DNA from: Bromus sterilis
Lineage: Eukaryota > Streptophyta > Magnoliopsida > Poales > Poaceae
NCBI GenBank assembly: GCA_950022295.1
Contig: OX465599.1
Span: forward strand, 292,633,501-292,697,500
Reading direction: 5' to 3'
DNA: 64,000 bases
In this document: positions 45,881 to 58,100 of the stretch, piece by piece
How positions within the stretch are numbered: position 1 is the first letter of the stretch
How the letters are laid out: the number at the start of each line of letters is the position of its first letter
Program-made: the position numbers and the translations under genes
The notes under the pieces: model-generated
Seen by the model: only the letters and a program-made list of their open reading frames with translations
What the model was told of the DNA's origin: nothing
Databases searched by the model: none

Positions 45881-46785
45881 ATGCCCGACGATCCCCCACC
45901 CCCACCTTATTTTGCCGCCCTAATGCAACAGTTTGAGCTGAACCGTGAGCAGTTTGATCTGAACCATCAGTTCATGGCCGGAGTAATGGCCCAGATTCCA
46001 AACCATAATGTCCCAATCACACTGCAAGACTTTGTGCGCCTCAACCCGTCCACCTTTCGCGACTCCGCAAATCCTATGGATGCTGATGATTGGCTTCGTG
46101 ATATCGCCTTTCAGATGGAGTCAGCTGCTGTTGCCCCTGACAGTTATGTCACCTATGCGACGTATCATCTTAGGGGTCCAGCTGCTCAATGGTGGGAAAG
46201 CCACAGGCTTGCGCTGCCAGATGGAACTGTAACTACTTGGAAAGAATTTCAGTCATCCTTCCGTGCATGGCACATTCCTCTAGGTCTGATGGACCAGAAG
46301 AAGGAGGAGTTCCGCAAACTCCGTCATGACCAGATAACTGTTGATGAATATCATAGGAAATTCCTTGAGTTGTACCGCTATGCTGAGAGAGACGTCGCCA
46401 CCGACGCTCGCAAACAGGAGAAATTCCGAGAAGGACTGCGTCCTGATATAGAGCTCGCACTTGTCCTTCATGATTGTGCGGACTTGGCAACCCTTGTCAG
46501 CAAGGCTTTCCAACTCGAAACTGCTCTGACTAAGCACCATGAGTCGCTCAAGCGTGCTCGAGATGCTGGCCCATCCTCGGGTCGGCCCGTTCAGAAACTT
46601 CGAGTCTGTCTCCCGCACAATGCTTTTCACCGGCCTGCTCCAACGCCAAGGCCGTCTTATGATGCACCTCGTCTGCCTCCGCCTCCGAGAAAGCTAACGA
46701 TTCCGACTGAACAGCCCAATATTATGGCTCCTCCCCAGAACGATGGCTTATGCCGCCAGTGTGGACAGCCAGGTCATCGCGCACC
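45881..46785 (+). pseudogene. gag of copy 2, proximal part
   Basis: Begins MPDDPPPPPYFAALMQQ and follows copy 1 gag closely (AAQWWESHRLALPDGTVTTW, GLRPDIELALVLHDC). It carries a short extra stretch near residue 20 (REQFDLN) absent from copy 1. The frame is cut inside the zinc knuckle (CRQCGQPGHRAP) by the nested element at 46786. Codons after that point belong to the foreign LTR. Gag would form the virus-like particle and package RNA. The remainder of the knuckle lies at 55123 onward. Confidence 0.9.
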
Positions 46786-48429
46786 TGATGCGCGAGGGTT
46801 GACGGGTATAGTCTTCTCGCCCTTCGTTGGTGAGACCCAAGTGGAAGGCGTGATGTAGCACAGCAGCAAATTTCCCTCTGTAAAGATACCAAGGTTTGTC
46901 TCCAGTAGGACTCCAGAGATGATAAGTAGGTGTGAGCGGCGCAACTGACGCGGACCTGCACACAGACACAAATAACTTTGTTCCCAACGAAGTTCAGAGA
47001 GGTTGTCAATCTGTCCGGTCTTGTTGTTCACAAAGGATCAAACACAAGGGATAATGATAGCAACTGAAAGTAAAAGCAGAAAAGTAAATGAGCGTGGAAA
47101 GAGTAATGAAGATATGGACCGGGATACGTGATGTTCACTAGTGATGTCTCTCTCCCAAAAGACGATAAAACTGCTATGCGAGGTAAACAAATTACAGAAG
47201 GCCAATTGACAGGATTATGAACGCACCGCAATGCTAACTATGCTACAAAAGAAAGGAAGAGGCTCAAAAGCACGGGCAGTACGCCAAAATAAGTAGACCG
47301 AAATCCAACTGCATCTACTACTAATCATCCACCTTGAGATATCTATCCAGAACATCTCGCTGGTATTAAGTTACGAGCCCCACCCAAAGTGTAAACCCCA
47401 AGCAACAGACAACTGCATTAAAAAGCACTTTGCGTAAAGTAAACAATCCTTGCGACCGCGGTTACAAGCACCGTTGTTTTCCCCCTTGTGGCAACAACAC
47501 ATCCCCTAGACTCATGTTTCTGTCACTCAAGCGTGTCATCGGGGGGCATGAACCCACAATCGAGCATAACGTTCCCTCTTGGGGTTAGTACCTACTACTT
47601 GGCCAAAGCAATAAACAACAACGGAGAACATGCAAGAATTACTTAGGAACAAAAATATAAGAGATAAAAACCAAATATATTACTCAATCACAATCTGAAC
47701 ATAATCTCATAATCCATCAGATCCCATCAAACTCAGCATAGCAACAGCAGAAATATTAGAAAAGTGCCTCGATCATGTAGGGCAGCTCACGAGGTCTAAA
47801 CCATGAAGATCAAAGAGGGGAGGATAACATCACATAGCTACTGATCACGGACCCATGGTCCAAGGAAAACTACTCACAAGACATCCGGGGAGCATCTATG
47901 GTGGAGAGGAGACTCCCGGAGGTCGGCCCTCCCTCCGGCAGGGTGCCGGGAAGAGGTCTTCTGGTGCTCCCGATCTCGGAAGCGCGGCGGCGGCGGAACA
48001 GAGGAGAGATCGCGAAAAATGGTTCTGCCCTCGGAAGTTTCCCGTGACGGAGAATATATAGGCGAAGGGGGGCAGCCAGAGGTGGACCAGGGGCCCCAGG
48101 CGCCCCCTGGCGCGGCCAGGGGTGGGGCCGCGCCGGGTGGCCGCCTGGGCCACCCCTGGCTCCCCTCTGGCCCCACTCGGGCTCTTCGCGAAGTTTCCTG
48201 CACGCTGATTTTTCCTATATTTTTCACGGAATTTTTCTGGCACTTTTTATATGGGGGAAAACTGAAATAGAAAAACAACAGAAAACAGGAACTGGCACTG
48301 TGGTGCACTGAGTTAATAGGTTAGTCCAAATATGATCAAAAGTGTATGAAAGTGTATCTAGATCATAGCAATATCACACAAAACATGCATGGAGCAAGCA
48401 GAAATTATAGATACGTTTTGGACGTATCA
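46786..48429 (-). repeat. 3' LTR of the nested element
   Basis: 1,644 bp, TGATGCGCGA to TTGGACGTATCA on the plus strand. It is closely similar to 53473-55117 over the full length. Confidence 0.95.
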
Positions 48430-48444
48430 ACATCCCCAAGCTTA
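48430..48444 (-). promoter_or_regulatory. Polypurine tract of the nested element
   Basis: The minus strand reads TAAGCTTGGGGATGT directly before the 3' LTR. Related sequences recur internally at 50563-50577 and 50620-50634. Confidence 0.8.
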
Positions 48445-51271
48445 ATTCTTGCTCGTCCTCGAGTAGGTAAATGATAACGGCATAATTTCTGTGGTGACAT
48501 GCTAGCAACCATATAAGAACTTTGAAAAGTAAAGCAATCAAGGTTAGAAACTCAATTCAAGTCATAACACACAAGAGTCTATATGAGTATTGAAACAAGT
48601 AACAAAAGAACATTAGGTGCAAGAGCTCTCGCTGTCCGTGACTCGAATGTCTCCAAATGTTGTTTGCGTGCAAGAAGGGGAATAGGGAATACGAGAAAAA
48701 CAATTTATTTGTTGAGAATTCAATCTACTAAAGTTTCACGCTCGCTCTTTTTTCTGGAATCTTATCTTGACTCGTCCCCAGACCACTAGCCAGGTACAAG
48801 TCAATTTGATCCACTCATTTTTCAATATTTTGAGCACTCATGCAATGGATGAGCGTAAGCACGAGAGTTGACACTTAGGATGGCAAAGAGAGAAGTGTTG
48901 GAGGAAGACAAAAAGGATGAGAAAGGCTCACATCAATGAGGAAAATCATAGGCAAGAGATGCCAAATGATAGATATGATGTGAGGAGTAGGGATTGCCAT
49001 GCAACGGATGCACATACGAGCTAGGAAGCTCTCCAATGGAACTAGTGGGGGTGCATCTAACTTGCTAGCTCATGAAGACCTAGAGCTCGTTTGAGGAGGC
49101 TCATCCTTGGAATATGCAAGCCAAGTTCTATAGTGTGAAGGTCCCCACATAGCTATATGCATAATGATCATCTCTATGGAGTACAAGGATACAAAGAGAG
49201 TACTAGTGTGGATCTCTCAAAAGGATAGTAGTGTTGCACCTTTCTCTCTTTTTATTTCTTTTTCTCTTTTTTCTATTTTTTTGTATTTTTTTGTGTGTGG
49301 CCTCAATGGCTCTTTCTATTTAACTCTCATTTGTCCTCTTTGGGATCTTTTATTGTGTCCACTTTGGGATCTTTTCCTCACTTAAGGGCAACACTCTATT
49401 TTACAAGAAGGTAAAGGAGATCTTTCACACTTTACAAGGTACTCAAAATCATAAAGAAGATGTAACTATCATGATGTATGCAATGTATGTCGCTGCCAGT
49501 GTAGCAGGAACATGTGTGATATGAAGATCAAGTCATGAAGAGGTGGATGTTGCATGGCAATATATCTCGGAAAGGCTATGGAAATGCCTTGATAGGTAGG
49601 TATGGTGGCTGTTTTGAGGAAAGATATAAGGAGGTTTATGATGACAGAGCGTATCATGCCAAGGGTTAGGATGTACCGGCGAAGGTGGACACCAACTCTC
49701 GGAGTGAGAAGAAGGCAATGCACGGCACGGGAGAGGCTAGCAAAATATGGGAAGGTGGAAGTATCAACTTTCAATACTTACATTAGTCCGAAGAACTCAT
49801 GCACTTATTATCGGTAACTCTCAATCTAATAAGGAGGTTCACAAAGAGACAAGTACCCCGAGGAGGAGTGTATGGGGGTTTGGTTATCCTTGCGCATCCT
49901 CGAGTCATGGTACGTGAGTGTTCTCTAATATTCGATCCCTCCAAAGATTAGTGATCCATCTAGTAGCTAGAGTTCTCAACTAGTTTTGTAGGTTTTGAAA
50001 ATACACACGGATTGCCCAAAATACGACACCTATCACTAATAGGCTAGAGCTCTTTACACCAAAAGTTCAAACATTACTCACAACAATACCTCAAAACTAT
50101 TGCAAGTTACTACTAGAATTAAATAGCAGCCTCAATCACCTACTTTCAAGACAAGACACAACTCAGTGCAACAACCAACTCTCTTTAACAAGATAAACAT
50201 GAAAACTAAAAAGAGTTCCAGCAACACACTAAACAAAAGCCAAGGCTCTTGCCAAAGACAAACTAAGACTAAGACTAAACATGGCAGCAGCTATGAAAAA
50301 ATAAAGAACACACAACAGCAAAAAGATAAGCAGGAAAAATCCTATGATGTGTTCTAGATTTTGAAAGTGGAGCGTGTTTCTCTCCCACACAAAGTAAGAC
50401 GGGGTCTAACTTGTTATGAACAGCAAGAAAAGCTAAAGAAAACTAAAAATAAAACCTAAGAGCGAGACGCTCCAAGCATAGCACATAACGCATGAAGTGA
50501 TAAAAATATAGTGAGACGAAGGACGAACTGATGATTGTTGATGGAGAAGGGGATGCACGGGGGCATCCCCAAGCTTAGACGCTTGAGTCTCCTTGAATAT
50601 TTATTGGGGATGCATGGGGGCATCCCCAAGCTTGAGCGCTTGACACTCCTGGATCTTCTTTCATCATCTTCCATCGCACACTTGAAAACTCCCTTCATAC
50701 ATAACTCATCATAAGCTGATTAGAGAGGTTAGTACCCTTAATAAAATAATTTTTCCCACTGGATATAAAGATATTATTGAATAGCTACTGTTTCTCAAGA
50801 GTTCCAAAAAGTTTTTGCAAAGAAAAAGCAAGCTTAAGGTTTGCAAAAGTTAGGAGAGACAAAACGTGGAAGAATCTGTGAAAAACAGAACAGCAGGTAG
50901 AAAAGAATTTTTTTAGGGGCACTTCTGCAACTCAAATAAAAAAACTCAGAACATACGGAAGTTTCACAATTTTATATAGCACGCTGTCTAAAAAATTCAG
51001 ATAAAAAATATGATCTGGTGATTTGATTCGAATTTTTCTGTCAAGGGACAGAATCTGTTTTCTGGACAGCACGTCACAACTTTTGCTTCCCTTATCGTCA
51101 GAGGCTATAACTTGGCACAAAGCTGAAAAATAAAGATACAATGATGTTGCTGCAGTAGTAACAAACATCAAGACACAACAAAAAGCAAAAAGAAACCTAA
51201 ATTCGTTGCGGGCTGCCTCCCGAAAGCGCTTTCTTTTATGCCTTTAAGCTAGGCATGATGCAAAAGGAGAA
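48445..51271 (-). other. Non-coding interior of the nested element
   Basis: These 2.8 kb lie where pol would be expected, but hold no reverse transcriptase, RNase H or integrase motif in any frame. The only distinct structure is the duplicated hairpin with polypurine-like sequence at 50549-50640. The rest is AT-rich with short unrelated frames. Confidence 0.7.
50549..50640 (-). repeat. Duplicated hairpin with internal polypurine-like tract
   Basis: Two copies of GGGGATGC, five bases, then GGCATCCCC (arms pair over 8 bp), each followed by AAGCTT and then a CGCTTGA-type end. On the minus strand each contains AAGCTTGGGGATGC, which closely resembles the polypurine tract at 48430-48444. Confidence 0.75.
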
Positions 51272-53359
51272 TCAAGTTTTATCAAGAGAAAGAGAATAAC
51301 TAGCCCGTGTAACGGACTCAAAAGGTAACTTGATTTTCTTGCTAGGGAAGTGTTCCATCCCCTTTTTGAATGGGAATTGGAATTTTATATTCCCCTCTTT
51401 CATGTCAATAACCGCACCAACGGTGCGAAGAAAAGGACGTCCCAAAATAATTGGACACAAAGGTTCACACTCTATATCCATAACAATAAAATCAACGGGA
51501 ACATAGTTGTCATTGACAATGATAAGAACATCGTCGATCTTCCCCAAAGGTTTCTTTATGGAAGAATCAACAAGACGAACACCAAAAGAACAAGGCTCAA
51601 AGGGCTTCAATTCAAACATATCAAATATTCTTTTGGGCATAACGGAGGTACTAGCTCCAACATCACATAAAGCATAGCAAGAGAAGTTATTTAATTTAAT
51701 TTTGATCATAGGGTCCCAACCATCATCTATCTTCCTAGGTATGGAGGCTTCTACTCTAAGCTTCTCCTCCCTAGCTTTGATGGGAGCATTTGTGATATGC
51801 TCCGTGAAGGCAAGATTAAGTGTGCTAGTGTGGGGGTCTCTAGACATTTTGTGTAGCAAGCTAATAACTTCTGAGAGGGTGCAACTATCAAAATCAATAT
51901 CACTACTATCAAAGGTGGTAGTAGTGTCGTCTAGGCTCACTTGTTTGAAACCCTCTATGTTCATAGGAGTTTCTTCATCTTTGGTTGAGGTATTAGCATC
52001 ACCATTAATAGGTCCAACGGGACTAGGAGTGCATTGGGTGCTAATAGTTTGGGTGTCCTCAACAATTTGGATAGTGGCAAATGTGTGGTGTGCAGGAAGG
52101 CTTTTAATTCTATCCTCTTCCTCTTTTTCTCTAGCCCACCTTTCTTTAAGTTTAGCCATCATCCTAATATTTTCATTAATTTGTAATTGGATAGCATTAA
52201 TAGGAGTGGCCTTATTCTCCTCAAGGGGAGAGGTTCGAATTTTAAGCATCTCAATATCAAGGGCTAAGCTTTCTACCTTCAAAGAGAGATTATCTAATTT
52301 AGCTAATTTCTCCTCTACATTTTTGTTGAAGGATTTTTGGGTAGTGTTAAAGTCTCTATGCATGTTTTCCAATTCAGAAGAGGGGTTCTTGTTGCTAGGG
52401 TAGGTGCTGTTGTTCCCATAGTTGGATGGAAACGATCTAGGATTGCTAGCAAAATTACCCCTATAAGCATTGTTGTTGAAGTTGTTTCTAGCAATAAAGT
52501 TCACATCTACTTGTTCTTGGGCAACCAAAGAATTTAAAGGGACATCATGAGGATCAATAGAGGGTTGCTTGGTAAGTAGAGACATAATTAAGTCAACTTT
52601 TTCATTTAGGGAGGTAACTTCCTCGACAGAGTTTACCTTCCTACCTGTTGGAACGCGTTCGGTGTGCCATTGGGAATAATTGGTCATCATCTCATCGAGA
52701 AGCTTCGTGGCAGCACCAAGTGTAGTTGACATAAAGGTTCCTCCCGCGGCCGAATCTAACAGGTTCCGCGAGGTAAAGTTCAATCCTGCATAAAAAGTCT
52801 GGATAACCATCCAGGTAGTCAAACCATGTGTAGGGCATTTCTTAACAAGAGATTTCATTCGTTCCCAAGCTTGGGCAACGTGTTCATTATCCAATTGATT
52901 AAAATTCATAATGTTACTCCTTAATTGGATAATTTTAGAAGGTGGGTAGTACTTCCCTATAAAAGCATCTTTGCACTTATCCCAAGAATCTATGCTATTC
53001 CTAGGCAAAGATTGAAACCAAATTTTAGCGTCTCCCCTTAAAGAGAAAGGAAAGAGCTTGAGCTTAACAATATCACCTTCTACTTCTTTATACTTTTTCA
53101 TATCACATAATTCAACAAAATTATTCAAGTGTAAAGCAGCATCATCTCCAGCACCAGAGAATTGATCTCTCATAACAAGGTTTAGCAAGGCAGGTTTAGT
53201 TTCATAAGAGGTAGCTGAAGTGGCAGGTGTGGCAATGGGGGTGCAGATAAAGTCTTGGTTGTTGTGACTAGTGAAGTCACACAACTTGGTGTTTTCAGTG
53301 GAACCCATAGCAGCAGCAAGTGTGGCAGATTTTTTTGTGATTTTTGATAAAAGACACAA
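51272..53359 (-). CDS. gag-aspartic protease polyprotein of the nested element
   Basis: An uninterrupted 695-residue frame. Residues about 60-240 form a retrotransposon gag domain (LKLFPFSLRGDAKIWFQSLP, WDKCKDAFIGKYYPPSKI, GLNFTSRNLLDSAAGG). A low-complexity Asn/Ser-rich and coiled-coil-like linker follows (about 290-430). The C-terminus is a pepsin-type retroviral-like protease (about 545-690) with CDVGASTSVMP holding the catalytic Asp and CPIILGRPFLRTVGAVIDM as the second conserved element. No zinc knuckle is evident. The frame ends SYSLSLDKT and stops; there is no pol downstream. The ATG at 53359 is about 85 bp past the primer site; a second Met lies 17 codons further in. It would assemble particles for a non-autonomous element. 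It appears intact. Confidence 0.9.
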   Translation of the reverse strand: MCLLSKITKKSATLAAAMGSTENTKLCDFTSHNNQDFICTPIATPATSATSYETKPALLNLVMRDQFSGAGDDAALHLNNFVELCDMKKYKEVEGDIVKLKLFPFSLRGDAKIWFQSLPRNSIDSWDKCKDAFIGKYYPPSKIIQLRSNIMNFNQLDNEHVAQAWERMKSLVKKCPTHGLTTWMVIQTFYAGLNFTSRNLLDSAAGGTFMSTTLGAATKLLDEMMTNYSQWHTERVPTGRKVNSVEEVTSLNEKVDLIMSLLTKQPSIDPHDVPLNSLVAQEQVDVNFIARNNFNNNAYRGNFASNPRSFPSNYGNNSTYPSNKNPSSELENMHRDFNTTQKSFNKNVEEKLAKLDNLSLKVESLALDIEMLKIRTSPLEENKATPINAIQLQINENIRMMAKLKERWAREKEEEDRIKSLPAHHTFATIQIVEDTQTISTQCTPSPVGPINGDANTSTKDEETPMNIEGFKQVSLDDTTTTFDSSDIDFDSCTLSEVISLLHKMSRDPHTSTLNLAFTEHITNAPIKAREEKLRVEASIPRKIDDGWDPMIKIKLNNFSCYALCDVGASTSVMPKRIFDMFELKPFEPCSFGVRLVDSSIKKPLGKIDDVLIIVNDNYVPVDFIVMDIECEPLCPIILGRPFLRTVGAVIDMKEGNIKFQFPFKKGMEHFPSKKIKLPFESVTRASYSLSLDKT

Positions 53360-53443
53360 AGATAAAAACTGAAAGGTAAACTAACAAGACTAAAAAACAA
53401 AGGTAAAGGGTAGTGTGCAACTCCCCTATCTTAGCACTCGGAG

Positions 53444-53461
53444 TCCCCGGCAACGGCGCCA
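53444..53461 (-). promoter_or_regulatory. Primer-binding site, tRNA-Asp type
   Basis: The minus strand reads TGGCGCCGTTGCCGGGGA, 11 bases inside the 5' LTR. This is the tRNA-Asp-complementary site known from Athila-type elements. Confidence 0.9.
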
Positions 53462-53472
53462 GAAATTTTGCT

Positions 53473-55117
53473 TGATGCGTGAGAGTTGACGGGTATAGTC
53501 TTCTCGCCCTTCGTTGGTAAGCCCCAAGTGGAAGGCGTGATGTAGCACAACAGCAAATTTCCCTCGGTAAAGATACCAAGGTTTGTCTCCAGTAGTACTC
53601 CAGAGATGATAAGTAGGTGTCAGCGGCGCAACTGACGCGGACCTGCACACAGACACAAATAACTTTGTTCCCAACGAAGTTCAGAGAGGTTGTCAATCTC
53701 TCCGGTCTTGTTGTTCACAAAGGATCAAACACAAGGGATAATGATAGCAACTGAAAGTAAAAGCAGAAAAGTAAATGAGCGTGGAAAGAGTAATGAAGAT
53801 ATGGACCGGGATACGTGATGTTCACTAGTGATGTCTCTCTCCCAAAAGACGATAAAACTGCTATGCGAGGTAAACAAATTACAGAAGGGCAATTGACAGG
53901 ATTATGAACGCACCGCAATGCTAACTATGCTACAAAAGAAAGGAAGAGGCTCAAAAGCACGGGCAGTACACCAAAATAAGTAGACCGAAATCCAACTGCA
54001 TCTACTACTAATCATCCACCTTGAGATATCTATCCAGAACATCTCGCTGGTATTAAGTTACGAGCCCTACCCAAAGTGTAAACCCCAAGCAACATACAAC
54101 TGCATTAAAAAGCACTTTGCGTAAAGTAAACAATCCTTACAACCGCGGTTACAAGCACCGTTGTTTTCCCCCTTGTGGCAACAACACATCCCCTAGACTC
54201 ATGTTTCTGTCACTCAAGCGTGTCATCGGGGGGCATGAACCCACAATCGAGCATAACGTTCCCTCTTGGGGTTACTACCTACTACTTGGCCAAAGCAATA
54301 AACATCAACGGAGAACATGCAAGAATTACTTAGGAACAAAAATATAAGAGATAAAAACCAAATATATTACTCAATCACAATCTGAACATAATCTCATAAT
54401 CCATCGGATCCCATCAAACTCATCATAGCAACAGCAGAAAGATTATAAAAGTGCCTCGATCATGTAGGGCAGCTCACGAGGTCTAAACCATGAAGATCAA
54501 AGAGGGGAGGAGAACATCACATAGCTACTGATCACGGACCCATGGTCCAAGGAAAACTACTCACAAGACATCCGGGGAGCATCCATGATGGAGAGGAGAC
54601 TCCCGGAGGTCGGCCCTCCCTCCGGCAGGGTGCCGGGAAGAGGCCTTCTGGTGCTCCCGAACTCGGAAGCGCGGCGGCGGTGGAACAGAGGAGAGATCGC
54701 GAAAAAGGGTTCTGCCCTCGAAAGTTTCCCGTGACGGAGAATATATAGGCGAAGGGGGGCAGCCAGAGGTGGACCAAGGGCCCCAGGCGCCCCCCTGGCG
54801 CGTCCAGGGGTGGGGCCGCGCCGGGTGGCCGCCTGGGCCACCCCTGGTTCTCCTCTGGCCCCACTCGGGCTATTCGCAAAGCTTCCTGCACGCTGATTTT
54901 TCCTATATTTTTCCCGGAATTTTTCTGGCACTTTTTATATGGGGGAAAACTGAAATAGAAAAACAGAAGAAAACAGGAACTGGCACTGTGGTGCACTGAG
55001 TTAATAGGTTAGTCCAAATATGATCAAAAGTGTATGAAAGTGTATCTAGATCATAGCAATATCACACAAAACATGCATGGAGCAAGAAGAAATTATAGAT
55101 ACGGTTTGGACGTATCA
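53473..55117 (-). repeat. 5' LTR of the nested element
   Basis: 1,645 bp, plus-strand start TGATGCGTGA and end TTGGACGTATCA. A minus-strand TATA motif (CCTATATATTC) lies at 54740-54750 and is also present in the other LTR near 48053. Confidence 0.95.
54742..54747 (-). promoter_or_regulatory. Candidate TATA box of the nested 5' LTR
   Basis: CCTATATATTC on the minus strand, in the sense orientation of the element and conserved in both LTRs. It would drive the gag-protease transcript. Confidence 0.5.
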
Positions 55118-55122
55118 GCACC

Positions 55123-58100
55123 TTGTCCTCCTGGTAGCAGAAAGAGAAGTTGTAGAAGCCGTCATTCCAGTAACCGCAACACCAAACAGTGTACTATGAG
55201 TTTTGCTCAGGTCACTCATGTCAAGATGGAAGAAGCTCGCGAGTCCCCAAAAATAGTGATGGGAACCTTACTCGTCAATTCAACACCAGCTTCTGTTCTT
55301 TTTTATTCCGGGGCATCACATTCCTTGATGTCCCAATCGTTTTCTCAGTTGCATGGTATAGCTACGAAACCCTTGGCCACTCCTTTAGCGGTAAATGTTG
55401 TTGGATCTCAGAGCCGTGCCACCATGATGGGCCCCGATACCACCATTGCAATTGTGGGTCTATTGTTCCCTGCTCCTCTTATTGTCCTGAAGTCGTCCAA
55501 CATTGATGTCATACTCGGTATGGATTGGTTGGCGGCACATGATGCCCGTATCCACTGTGCCACTAAGATAGTTCAACTCACGCACCCTTCTGGCAAAAAG
55601 ATTATGTACTCGGCCCGAACAACTCAGCATGCCGAAGGCCAGATATATGTTATGAATGCTTTGAATACCTCACCTATTGAAGGGATCGAGAACGTTCCAG
55701 TTGTTCACGATTTTCTCGACGTCTTCCCAGAAGAACTGCCGGGAATACCCCGATCAGAGATGTCGAATTCGTCATCGACTTGAAGCCTGGCACCGTCCCT
55801 ATTGCTAAGCACCCTTATAAGATGCCGCCTCACCACCTCCTTGAACTAAAGAAGGAGATCGACATGGCACTCCACAAAGGCTTCATCCGTCCAAGTTCCT
55901 CTGCTTGGGGAGCACCTTCACTCTTTGTCAAGAAGAGTGATGGAACGAACCGTTTGGTCCAACAATACAGAACAAGTATCCGCTTCCTCGGATCAACGAT
56001 CTATATGATCAACTTGCTGGATCTACGGTGTTCTCGAAACTCGACTTGAGGTTGGGTTACCATCAGATCCGGGTCCGCGAAGAGGACATCCCGAAGACCG
56101 CCTTCATTACTCGTTATGTTCTTACGAGTACACCGTCATGTCTTTTGGCCTGACCAATGCCCCAGCCACCTTCTCTCGGTTGATGAACTATATATTCATG
56201 GAATACCTCGACAAGTTCGTCGTGGTTTATCTGGATGATATCTTGGTATACTCCAAGAATGAAGAAGAACATGCTGAACACCTTCGTCTTATAATGGAAA
56301 AGCTTCGAGAACACAAACTCTATGCTAAGTATTCCAAGTGTGAATTCTGGCTTCCCGAAGTAACCTACCTTGGTCATGTGATTTCCAAGGATGGCGTTGC
56401 CGTCACCCGAGAACGTATCCAGGCTATTCTTGACTGGACTCCTCCCAAGACCGTAAAGCAAGTCAGAAGTTTCCTGGGCCTCGCTAGTTATTGTCGCCGT
56501 TTAGTCGAGAACTTCTCCAAGATTGCCAAGCCTCTGACTAATCTGCTTCACAAAGGCGTTAAGTTTGAGTGGACTGATAAATGTCAAGAAAGTTTTCAAG
56601 CTCTCAAGGGCAAGCTCACTTCTCCCCCAGTGCTTGCTCCCCCTGATACCAAGAAGGACTTCGTGATATACTGCGATGTGTCTTGTCAAGGATTAGGCTG
56701 TGTCCTAATGCAAGAGCGCCGCGTGATTGCTTATGGCTCTCTTCAGTTGCGTTCTCACGAAGATAATTATCCAACACATGATCTCGAATTGGCAGCAGTA
56801 ATTTATGCATTGAAGTTGTGGCGACACTACCTCTTCGGTAATCGTTGCGAGATCTACACCGATCATCAAAGCCTGAAGTACTTGTTTACTCAGCCAGACC
56901 TAAATCTCCGCCAACAAAGATGGCTCGAGACAATAGCCGATTTCAACATGAATATTCATTACACCCCTGGCAAGGCTAATGTGATGGCCGATGCTTTGAG
57001 CCGTAAAGCTTACTGTAGTGAACTTGAGGTTCAACTAGAACAACCACCTCTGTATGAAGAGTTTCAAAAGCTGAACCTCGAGATTGTTCCTCAAGATTAT
57101 GTAAATAACCTGGTTATCGAACCGGATCTCGTCAAATTCGTCAAGGGTATACAGTTTTATGATGATTTCGTACACAAGATTAAGCGCGATATCGCCAATG
57201 GGAGACCCTCACCCTTCACCATTGATAGCAAAGGTGCGGTGTTCTACGAGAACCGTTTAGTGGTCACTCACAGCAAGGGCAGGCATGAGAACCTGGATAT
57301 GACCCCGAAGGTCATGAAAGCGGCTCACGATACCCCGTTGTCCATTCATCCTGGAAGCACCAAGATGTACCAAGAAATTCGTCAGCAGTTCTGGTGGCCT
57401 AACATGAAGCAAGACATTGCCCGATATGTGTCTGAATGTGACGTTTGTCATCGCGTCAAGGGTGAACATCAAAAACCCGTTGGAGATCTACAACCACTTG
57501 AAATTCCTGAATGGAAGTGGGACAAAGTCTAGATGGACTTCGTCACCGGTTTTCCTAGATCACAGAAGGGAAACGATGCGATCTTTGTCGTCATCGACCG
57601 GTTCTCCAAGGTTGCTCACTTTATACCAGTCAAGGAGAAGATCACCGCTACTCAGTTGGCAGAATTGTATATCTCCCAAATTGTGTCACTCCACGGTATT
57701 CTGTTGGAGATCAGTTCAGATCGTGGCAGCCTTTTCAACTCAACATATTGGAGGAGTTTCCAAGAAGCTTTGGGGACTATTCTACATCTCAGCACCGCTT
57801 ATCACCCCCAGTCACAAGGCCAAGTTGAACGAGTCAATCAAGTGCTTGAAGACATGCTTCGAGCTTGTGTTATTTCCTTCGGTAAGAAATGGGAGGAATC
57901 TCTCCCATTGGTCGAGTTCTCGTATATAAATAGCTACCACGCTAGTCTGAAGATGGCACCCTACGAAGTTCTCTATGGGCGTAAGTGTCGAACCCCTCTG
58001 AATTGGTCAGAAACTGGGGAACGTACACTCATTGGTCCGGATATTGTTCAGCGAGCTGAAGATCAAGTTCACGGCATTCGTGAACATTTGAAGGCCGCTC

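Larger units (their letters stand above)
46786..55117 (-). mobile_element. Athila-like Gypsy element, gag-protease only, nested
   Basis: 8.33 kb, bounded by the perfect duplication GCACC (46781-46785 and 55118-55122). The minus-strand order is 5' LTR (53473-55117), tRNA-Asp-type primer site, a gag-protease ORF, a long non-coding interior, polypurine tract and 3' LTR (46786-48429). No reverse transcriptase, RNase H or integrase is present, so movement must rely on enzymes of another element. LTR size, total length and primer site suit the Sabrina-type Athila relatives of Triticeae; that name is from memory and should be checked. Confidence 0.9.
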
